Source: Clostridia bacterium | GTDB lineage: Bacteria > Bacillota > Clostridia > Oscillospirales > CAG-272 | Length of the DNA: 5,301 bases | Assembly (NCBI GenBank): GCA_017625275.1 | Contig: JAGALI010000171.1 | Location: 1-5,301, forward strand | Direction of reading: 5' to 3' | Shown: positions 1 through 5,301 of the stretch, piece after piece | Position numbering within the stretch: the stretch's first letter is position 1 | How the letters are laid out: each line of letters starts with the position of its first letter | The notes under the pieces: generated by a model | The model's database searches: none | What the model saw: only the letters and a program-made list of their open reading frames with translations | Told to the model about the DNA's origin: nothing | Translations under genes and position numbers: made by a program

Positions 1-118
1 ACTTCTTTCTTACACAACCATTATTAATAAGGAAATAACCAGAAGAAGAATTGAGTTCGGTATGGACTACATTGACCCATTAACAGGCGATAGAATAATC
101 GTTGATAAATCCAAATAA
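1..118 (+). CDS. C-terminal end of an upstream gene, possibly the ABC solute-binding protein (partial)
   Basis: An open frame enters from the left edge (first full codon at base 2) and ends at the TAA at 116-118, giving the last 38 residues of a protein. The tail is polar and charged, with a run of three arginines followed by IEFGMDYIDPLTGD and a final DKSK. It has no membrane segment. Codon use resembles the genes that follow, and the stop lies 27 bases before the first permease, so it is very probably the preceding gene of the same operon. In CUT1-type sugar importers the gene before the two permeases is usually the extracellular solute-binding lipoprotein, so that is the best guess. It rests on position only: the fragment is too short to show a lipobox or a binding-protein fold. 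Sure that it is coding, unsure of the function. Confidence 0.6.
   Translation, partial: LLSYTTIINKEITRRRIEFGMDYIDPLTGDRIIVDKSK
72..99 (+). promoter_or_regulatory. Possible internal sigma-A-type promoter (weak)
   Basis: TTGACC (72-77) and AATAAT (94-99) are each one mismatch from the consensus -35 and -10 hexamers and are 16 bases apart. If used, transcription would begin near 106 and give a leader of about 40 bases before the first permease, allowing the permease and accessory genes to be expressed apart from the upstream gene. The site lies inside the coding end of that gene and the DNA is AT-rich, so a chance match is quite possible. No operator-like palindrome was seen beside it. Confidence 0.2.
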
Positions 119-131
119 CCGAAAGACTTGT

Positions 132-138
132 AAAGGAG
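132..138 (+). promoter_or_regulatory. Ribosome binding site that fixes the start of permease 1
   Basis: AAAGGAG lies seven bases before the ATG at 146. This is a strong Shine-Dalgarno match with good spacing. It supports the long form of the permease with its roughly 60-residue tail before the first membrane segment. The internal ATG codons at 293 and 299, which would give a more usual permease length, have only weak purine stretches (AAAAG) before them. Confidence 0.75.
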
Positions 139-145
139 AAAGATA

Positions 146-1201
146 ATGGAAGAAAATAATAAAAAATCACCATTACGCAGATTGCCAGCATCTGAGTTTG
201 ACAAAATCTATGCTGTATACTGCGACGAATCAGCAAGTCCCGGTGGAGTAAATCACGATGGAACACCAAGAAAGGCCGTTGCCAGAAAAGATATGACAAT
301 GGCACAATGGACAATAAAGGAAATGAAGAGAAATAAAGTGGCATACTTTATGATTTTCCCATTTATGTTCGTGTTTGTGTTGTTCACGCTTTTCCCCGTA
401 TTGCTATCGTTTATCCTCAGCTTCACATCATTCAATATGCTTGAAATAAGCTGGGATATGTTTATCGGCATCGATAACTATACAAGACTGTTCTTTGAGG
501 ATGATATATTCCTACAGGCTTGTAAAAATACACTTGTATTTGCAGTAGTAATAGGACCAGTTTCCTATATACTCTCATTCCTTGTTGCGTGGTTCATTAA
601 CGAGCTCGCACCAAAGCTAAGAGCAATAATTACCCTTATATTCTATGCACCATCAATTTCAGGAGGCGCGTACACCATTTGGTCAGCCCTCTTCTCAGAT
701 GACGCATACGGCTTTGTAAACGGTATTATGCTTGACCTTGGAATGATAGACACCCCTGTGCTTTGGTTCCATGATGAGCAATATGCTATGACTCTTTGTA
801 TAGTAGTTGCATTGTGGCAGTCCCTTGGTACAGCGTTCCTATCCTTCATCGGAGGTCTTCAAACACTTGATAAAAACCAATTTGAGGCAGCAGCCATTGA
901 CGGAGTTAAGAACAGATGGCAGGAGCTTTGGTATGTAACGCTTCCTCAAATGAAGAACCACCTTATGTTCGGTGCGGTAATGTCAATCACAGGCGCATTC
1001 GGCTTCGGTGGAGTAGTAACACAGCTTTGTGGCTTCCCATCAGTTAACTATTCATGTCATACAATTATGCACTGTATAGACGACTATGGAAACCAGCGCT
1101 GGGAGGTAGGCTACGCTTCCTCTATTGCGTTTGTTTTGTTCCTTATTATGATAGGAGCAAACTTGCTTGTTAGAAAATTAATTTCAAAGGTGGGTAAATG
1201 A
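146..1201 (+). CDS. Carbohydrate ABC transporter permease, MalF/UgpA-like (CUT1 family)
   Basis: This is one half of the membrane channel of an ABC importer for sugars or oligosaccharides. The 351-residue protein has a cytoplasmic N-terminal tail (1 to about 64), then six likely membrane segments near 65-93, 128-151, 159-181, 213-237, 271-292 and 320-342. The EAA loop that docks onto the ATPase is clear at 247-267: E247-A-A, D252-G253 and the closing L266-P267. The line FPSVNYSCHT near 297-306 and the GYASS before the last helix fit the CUT1 permease pattern. The usual length is about 290-310 residues; the excess is the N-terminal tail, which is polar and includes Cys26. The start is chosen from the AAAGGAG at 132-138. 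The next permease begins one base after this gene's TGA, so the two are almost certainly made as a pair. The substrate is not identifiable. The family call is very secure. Confidence 0.95.
   Translation: MEENNKKSPLRRLPASEFDKIYAVYCDESASPGGVNHDGTPRKAVARKDMTMAQWTIKEMKRNKVAYFMIFPFMFVFVLFTLFPVLLSFILSFTSFNMLEISWDMFIGIDNYTRLFFEDDIFLQACKNTLVFAVVIGPVSYILSFLVAWFINELAPKLRAIITLIFYAPSISGGAYTIWSALFSDDAYGFVNGIMLDLGMIDTPVLWFHDEQYAMTLCIVVALWQSLGTAFLSFIGGLQTLDKNQFEAAAIDGVKNRWQELWYVTLPQMKNHLMFGAVMSITGAFGFGGVVTQLCGFPSVNYSCHTIMHCIDDYGNQRWEVGYASSIAFVLFLIMIGANLLVRKLISKVGK
1186..1194 (+). promoter_or_regulatory. Ribosome binding site of permease 2, inside the end of permease 1
   Basis: AAAGGTGGG lies within the last codons of permease 1, eight bases before the ATG at 1203. 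It is an imperfect Shine-Dalgarno (T within the purine run), weaker than those of the other genes in the window. With only one base between the genes, translation of permease 2 probably depends on ribosomes finishing permease 1, which would keep the two subunits in balance. Confidence 0.6.
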
Positions 1202-1202
1202 T

Positions 1203-2075
1203 ATGCAAAAAATGAGAGTCAGAAACCACCAGGTCGTTCTCAACCGTTCGGTAGGAGGCGACACAGGAATATTTGTATTCCTCGCAATCATGGGCGTCTT
1301 TATGTTCTTGCCTATGTACTATGTAGTTATCCAATCCTTCAAGCCTCTTGATGAGCTTTGGGTATTCCCACCAAGATTCTATGTTGTAAAGCCAACGCTT
1401 GGAAACTTCGGTGACCTATTCTACTTGTTAAGTGATTCTTGGGTACCATTCTCAAGATACATATTTAACACAGTTCTTATCACAGCAGCAGGTACCTTTG
1501 GTAACATATTCTTCTCATCACTTGCAGCATATGCATTGTCAAAGATACCATTCCCAGGAAGGAAGGGAACCTTCAAGATTATTCAAAATTCACTTATGTT
1601 TACATCAACTGTAACAAGTATTGCGAACTTCTTGACCCTTTCAGCACTCGGACTACTTGATAATCCACTTTCCATCATCATTCCTGCATGGGGTGGTGCA
1701 ACGGGACTTTACCTTATGAAACAATTTATGGATTCCTCAATTCAGGATTCCACACTTGAAAGTGCACGCCTTGATGGCTGTAGCGAGCTTAAGACCTTCT
1801 GGACAATCGCTATGCCAATGGTTAAGCCAGGTTGGATTACACTTATTATTTACTCCTTCCAGGGCCTATGGCAGGCAGGTGCTTCCATTTATATCTATAG
1901 TGAGCAATGGAAAACCCTCAACTATGCAATCTCACAAATCACCGCTGGTGGTGTAGCTCGTATGGGCGCATCTGCAGCAGCAACGGTTCTTATGATGATT
2001 GTGCCTATCGTGGTATTCGTTATTTCACAAAGTAACGTAATTCAAACGATGGGAACTAGTGGTATGAAGGATTAA
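1203..2075 (+). CDS. Carbohydrate ABC transporter permease, MalG/UgpE-like (CUT1 family)
   Basis: This is the second half of the importer channel and the partner of the permease just upstream. The 290 residues match the usual length of MalG-type subunits. A short basic N-terminus contains NRSVGGD (14-20), then come a first membrane segment at about 22-44, SFKPLDELWVFPPRF (45-59), an external loop, and further membrane segments near 84-111, 126-148, 153-173, 207-229 and 256-278. The EAA loop is at 186-205, but it reads ESARLDGC rather than the usual EAAxxDGA; D191-G192 and the closing P205 are kept. The C-terminus (QSNVIQTMGTSGMKD) fits the conserved MalG-like tail that contacts the ATPase. 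The next gene's ribosome binding site overlaps this gene's stop codon. The family call is very secure; the transported sugar is unknown. Confidence 0.95.
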   Translation: MQKMRVRNHQVVLNRSVGGDTGIFVFLAIMGVFMFLPMYYVVIQSFKPLDELWVFPPRFYVVKPTLGNFGDLFYLLSDSWVPFSRYIFNTVLITAAGTFGNIFFSSLAAYALSKIPFPGRKGTFKIIQNSLMFTSTVTSIANFLTLSALGLLDNPLSIIIPAWGGATGLYLMKQFMDSSIQDSTLESARLDGCSELKTFWTIAMPMVKPGWITLIIYSFQGLWQAGASIYIYSEQWKTLNYAISQITAGGVARMGASAAATVLMMIVPIVVFVISQSNVIQTMGTSGMKD

Positions 2076-2081
2076 GGAGGG
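2073..2081 (+). promoter_or_regulatory. Strong ribosome binding site overlapping the permease 2 stop codon
   Basis: TAAGGAGGG combines the TAA stop of permease 2 with a near-perfect Shine-Dalgarno, four bases before the ATG at 2086. This fixes the start of the propeller-TPR-Yip1 protein, which then begins directly with a signal peptide. The overlap suggests translational coupling to the permeases. Confidence 0.8.
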
Positions 2082-2085
2082 AATT

Positions 2086-4239
2086 ATGAAAAGGTTAGTA
2101 AAAGTAACTGTATTTGTAATGATGCTCCTTATGCTTCTTCCAGTTGTGGCAATGGCAGCACCTTATTCAACCTATACATATTCAATAGATGGTGAGCTTT
2201 TGTCATCACCAGATGCATATGTACCTGATACAATGGTAAGCCTTGTATCACTCGGAGTTGAATCAAATGGCGCATATCTTGTAGATATCGAAACCGATGC
2301 CGAGGGTAATGTTTATATTACCGACCAAAAGCTCAATAGAATTATTGTAGCTGATAAGTATTATCAATACAAATACACAATAGAAAAATTTGTAAACTCA
2401 AATGGTGTAGACGATACATTTAATACTCCATCAAGCACATTCGTAGTAAACGAGGGTGATATGAAGGGACTTTATGTATGCGACACCTCAAACAAAAGAA
2501 TTGTAGTTTTCAACCTTGAGGACGGCTCCTTCAATCGTGAGATTACAGAGCCAGTTACAGACCTTATGGCAGAGAACTCATACGCACCTACCAGCTGTGT
2601 TGTTGATAAGCACGGAAGAATTTTCGTAGTGTCAAGAAGAACCACAGAGGGTATCATAGTTATGACCTCTAAGGGAGAGTTCATTAACTTTATCGGAGCG
2701 CCAAAGGTATCAATCAGTGCCTTTGATGCACTTGTACAAAAGATTACTCCTTCCGCAGCAGAGCTTTTAAGCTATGTTCCTACAACCTATAAGAACATAG
2801 ACCTTGATGCACAAACAGAGGAATTTGTTTATGCAACAATCGTCTTTGAGGAGGACGACCATCAGGCACAAATAGAGGCACTTACAACAAAGCTAAGTGA
2901 CTATTCACCTGTAAGACTTCTCAATGCAACTGGTGTTGATATTATGCACCGTAACGGCTTCTTTGCACCAGCAGGAGAGGTAAATGTTGAGCTTAATGCA
3001 AAGACAACAGGCGCAAATAAAAACGCACCTAAGGGCGTTTCAAGCATTGTTGATATTTCAAGTGGACCTAATGGCGTTTGGTCAATCATTGACTCTAAGC
3101 GTTCAAAGGTTTATACATATGACAAGGACGGAAACCTACTTCATATCTTTGGAGATATGGGTACACAGCTTGGAAATATCACAACAGCAACAGCCATTTC
3201 TTATCAAGGCTCAAACATCATAGTTCTTGACTCTACATTAAATACCTTTACAACTTATCGTAGAACAGAGTATGCAGAAATACTTGATGAGGCAATTTAT
3301 TACCAAAGTCAAGGCGACTATGACGAGGCTGTAAAGAAGTGGGAAGAGGTTCTCGCTAGAAACAACAACTTTGACTCAGCATATGTTGCTATCGGTAAAT
3401 CACTTTACAGAGATGGTAAGTATGAAGAGGCAATTAGATACTACCAAAATGCATATGATACCGAAAACTATGCAATAGCATTTAAGGATATGCGTAAGGA
3501 GAAGATGGAAACACTTCTTATTCCTATGATTATTCTTATTGTTGTAGTATTCATACTTATAGGTAAAGTATTTGGCTATGCAGCTAAGGTAAATAAGGAT
3601 GCACAGCTGGTAGTAGGAAGAAAGAGCTTTAAGCAGGAATTTTTGTATGGCTTCCACCTTATATTCCACCCATTTGATGGATATTGGGATTTGAAGCACG
3701 AGAAGCGTGGCTCAGTTCGTGCAAGCTTGCTTATCATAGGCTTGACAATAGTAGCCTTCTATTATCAATCAATAGGTACAGGCTATTACTATAACCCACA
3801 GGGCACATATATGTCTGTGTTTATGCAAATTGCATCTGTAGCAATTCCGCTTCTTTTGTGGGTAATTGCAAACTGGTGCTTTACCACCCTGTTCGATGGA
3901 GAGGGAAGCTTTAAGGATATCTTTATTGCATCATCCTATGCACTCTATCCACTCCCAGTATTTGTAATTGTTTCTACAATTCTTACAAATGTATTGGTAG
4001 GAGACGAGGGACAAATCACCTCAATGCTCGTAACTCTTGCATTTATTTGGCTCGGCTTCTTGCTCGTGCTTGGAATGCAGGTAACACACGATTACTCAAT
4101 GGGCAAAAACATAGTTACAGTCATTATGACAATCGTCGGAATGATATTTATTATGTTTATCGCTCTATTGTTTATCTCACTCATATCCAAGATGATTTCA
4201 TTTGTTTCTACAATCATAAGCGAATTAAGCTATAGATAA
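2086..4239 (+). CDS. Exported NHL/YncE-like beta-propeller, TPR and Yip1-domain membrane protein
   Basis: A 717-residue surface protein of unknown exact role. Residues 1-24 form a signal peptide ending in AMA before A25-P26, with no lipobox. Residues about 50-395 resemble an NHL/YncE beta-propeller: blade-like strands recur at 68-90 (GNVYITD), 127-149 (GLYVCDTSNKRIVVF), 173-206 (HGRIFVVS), 324-357 (NGVWSIIDSKRSKVYTYD) and 371-392. A stretch with helical character at about 207-318 interrupts the propeller. Two TPR-like helix pairs follow at about 398-464 (GDYDEAVKKWEEVL and GKYEEAIRYYQNA). Membrane segments lie near 477-498, 546-563, 578-600, 612-637, 644-664 and 676-703; the last five, introduced by HPFDGYWDLK (528-537), form a Yip1-type domain. 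The basic loop 499-545 should be cytoplasmic, which places propeller and TPRs outside. Lying between sugar permeases and a secreted DUF5696 protein, it probably helps capture or assembly at the cell surface; that role is inference. Confidence 0.88.
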   Translation: MKRLVKVTVFVMMLLMLLPVVAMAAPYSTYTYSIDGELLSSPDAYVPDTMVSLVSLGVESNGAYLVDIETDAEGNVYITDQKLNRIIVADKYYQYKYTIEKFVNSNGVDDTFNTPSSTFVVNEGDMKGLYVCDTSNKRIVVFNLEDGSFNREITEPVTDLMAENSYAPTSCVVDKHGRIFVVSRRTTEGIIVMTSKGEFINFIGAPKVSISAFDALVQKITPSAAELLSYVPTTYKNIDLDAQTEEFVYATIVFEEDDHQAQIEALTTKLSDYSPVRLLNATGVDIMHRNGFFAPAGEVNVELNAKTTGANKNAPKGVSSIVDISSGPNGVWSIIDSKRSKVYTYDKDGNLLHIFGDMGTQLGNITTATAISYQGSNIIVLDSTLNTFTTYRRTEYAEILDEAIYYQSQGDYDEAVKKWEEVLARNNNFDSAYVAIGKSLYRDGKYEEAIRYYQNAYDTENYAIAFKDMRKEKMETLLIPMIILIVVVFILIGKVFGYAAKVNKDAQLVVGRKSFKQEFLYGFHLIFHPFDGYWDLKHEKRGSVRASLLIIGLTIVAFYYQSIGTGYYYNPQGTYMSVFMQIASVAIPLLLWVIANWCFTTLFDGEGSFKDIFIASSYALYPLPVFVIVSTILTNVLVGDEGQITSMLVTLAFIWLGFLLVLGMQVTHDYSMGKNIVTVIMTIVGMIFIMFIALLFISLISKMISFVSTIISELSYR

Positions 4240-4245
4240 AGGAGG
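4237..4245 (+). promoter_or_regulatory. Strong ribosome binding site overlapping the stop of the Yip1 protein
   Basis: TAAAGGAGG joins the TAA stop of the preceding gene to a near-perfect Shine-Dalgarno, nine bases before the ATG at 4255. It sets the start of the secreted DUF5696-like protein, which matters because that reading frame is cut by the window edge. It repeats the arrangement at 2073-2081. Confidence 0.8.
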
Positions 4246-4254
4246 ATTATTAAT

Positions 4255-5301
4255 ATGAAAAATAGAATAATATCAATAATCCTCGCGATTATGATGATAG
4301 TACCATTTGCAAGCGTTTTTGTAACAACAGCAGGCGCCGAGGAGGCTCTTACAGTAGACTCCTATCTAAAAGCAGAGATTTCCTCTGAGGAGGAAAAATT
4401 TGAGCAAATGGAGCCAGCGCTTGAAAATGACAATCTTGCACTCAAGATACATCCAATATCTGGAGAGATAGGTATATATAATAAGGTAACAAAGGAGATA
4501 ATGCTCTCTAACCCTTATGATGTATCAATGCTTGGAACAGATGCGTCAAAGAAGCAATACCTTTCTACAGTCATATTGAAGTATAGATCCATTTCATCGC
4601 CCACAGAGTTTACATATACATCATATAATGACTCATGCGCGTATGGACAAATGCTTATTGATAAGGCTAATATAGCAAGCAATAAGGTTTCTGTAATCTA
4701 CAATTTTGGTAGACAGGAAATGGTTCTTCCATTTGCAATTCATAATGAAGATCTTGAGATGCTATTCAACAGAATCAGGGAGAACAACCCAGACGCTGCT
4801 GAAACAAGAATAGAATCAATCAAAAAGCGCTATAACTTTTCAAAAAATGATAATGTTTGGACATTGTTAGGCTCTGTAAACGCAAGAAACAAGGAAGTTC
4901 TTCAGGGCTGGTTTGTCAACGATGCAAAGCTCACACTTGAGGATATGCACGAGATGTACAAAAAGGTTAATTTTGATTACACCACTGGTGAAATCAAATA
5001 CGGCTCAGGTACTCTTGCTAACACAAACCTTGGTGTAAGCTATCAAACACCATTTACACTAGCAATTGACTATTCCTTGACAGAGGATGGCTTTAATGCA
5101 AGCATTGATGTGGCGAAGGTTGCCTTTGAGGACGATAAGTATGTTCTTTCCTCAATTTCACTTCTTCCATATTTCAATACCGCAATTCGTGGCGAGAGTG
5201 GATATTCATTCTTACCAGACGGAAGTGGAGTTCTTGTAAGATACGAGGACTTGCTTGCATCAGGCTCAATTGATGACATCAAGACCTCACCATATGGAAC
5301 A
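4255..5301 (+). CDS. Secreted DUF5696-like protein, N-terminal part (cut by window edge)
   Basis: An open frame of 349 codons runs to the last base without a stop. Residues 1-28 are a signal peptide: basic start, hydrophobic core, and cleavage expected after A26-G-A28. There is no lipobox or membrane anchor in the visible part. The mature protein begins with an acidic segment (about 29-60), then a beta-rich region (ALKIHPISGEIGIYNKVT, 62-79), a charged helical stretch at about 163-193, and further strands. The line SLLPYF (302-307) followed by GYSFLPDGSG (316-325) resembles a signature I recall from DUF5696 proteins of Firmicutes, which are typically several hundred residues longer, so perhaps half is present. 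Such genes often sit beside CUT1 permeases and Yip1 proteins, as here. A role in binding or processing an extracellular glycan is a reasonable inference, but I see no catalytic residues that can be named. Confidence 0.8.
   Translation, partial: MKNRIISIILAIMMIVPFASVFVTTAGAEEALTVDSYLKAEISSEEEKFEQMEPALENDNLALKIHPISGEIGIYNKVTKEIMLSNPYDVSMLGTDASKKQYLSTVILKYRSISSPTEFTYTSYNDSCAYGQMLIDKANIASNKVSVIYNFGRQEMVLPFAIHNEDLEMLFNRIRENNPDAAETRIESIKKRYNFSKNDNVWTLLGSVNARNKEVLQGWFVNDAKLTLEDMHEMYKKVNFDYTTGEIKYGSGTLANTNLGVSYQTPFTLAIDYSLTEDGFNASIDVAKVAFEDDKYVLSSISLLPYFNTAIRGESGYSFLPDGSGVLVRYEDLLASGSIDDIKTSPYGT

Noticed and set aside
119..145. Terminator or riboswitch in the gap before permease 1
   Set aside because: The gap is only 27 bases, holds the ribosome binding site, and shows no stem-loop followed by a T run.
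293..301. Alternative starts of permease 1 at ATG 293 or 299
   Set aside because: They would give a more typical length, but the sequence before them (AAAAG) is a much weaker ribosome binding site than AAAGGAG at 132-138, and the frame is open and coding-like back to 146.
24..344. 106-codon hydrophobic open frame on the minus strand
   Set aside because: It overlaps the end of the upstream gene, the start of permease 1 and its ribosome binding site, with no good Shine-Dalgarno of its own. Its hydrophobic look follows from reading A-rich, lysine/asparagine-type codons backwards.
2984..3223. 79-codon plus-strand open frame within the propeller gene
   Set aside because: It is out of frame with a well-supported gene, has no ribosome binding site and is low in complexity (Gln-rich), as expected of a shifted frame.
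3400..3699. 99-codon open frame on the minus strand
   Set aside because: It lies fully antisense to the TPR and first membrane segment of the Yip1 protein, shows no recognisable domain, and its codon composition looks like the complement of the real gene.
4231..4260. Transcription terminator between the Yip1 and DUF5696-like genes
   Set aside because: The 15-base gap is filled by the Shine-Dalgarno and spacer; no inverted repeat is seen, so read-through is expected.

Overview
The window looks like the middle of one tightly packed, plus-strand operon from a low-GC Gram-positive bacterium, most likely a clostridial (Lachnospiraceae or Oscillospiraceae-type) anaerobe. The basis is AT-rich coding DNA, strong AGGAGG-type ribosome binding sites before each gene, and proteins that resemble Firmicutes families. 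This taxonomic guess is inference; there is no rRNA or other marker gene here.

Layout: (1) 1-118 is the last 38 codons of an upstream gene, by position probably the solute-binding protein of the importer. (2) 146-1201 and 1203-2075 are the two CUT1-type (MalF/MalG-like) carbohydrate ABC permeases, separated by a single base. (3) 2086-4239 is a 717-residue exported membrane protein that joins a signal peptide, an NHL/YncE-like beta-propeller, two TPR-like repeats and a C-terminal Yip1-type membrane domain. (4) From 4255 to the window edge runs the N-terminal 349 residues of a secreted protein that I assign to the DUF5696 family. It has no stop in the window. Gaps between genes are 27, 1, 10 and 15 bases. 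No terminator is visible; one weak promoter-like match lies inside the end of the upstream gene.

Together the genes suggest a carbohydrate (oligosaccharide or glycan) uptake locus. Two permeases form the membrane channel. A large surface protein (propeller plus TPR outside, Yip1 bundle in the membrane) and a secreted DUF5696 protein would act outside the cell in capture or processing of the substrate. No ATP-binding subunit is present, so the importer would need an ATPase encoded elsewhere. The substrate cannot be read from this sequence. The most interesting part is the poorly understood pair of accessory proteins (propeller-TPR-Yip1 and DUF5696) co-transcribed with the importer; no mobile element, CRISPR array, tRNA or rRNA is seen.
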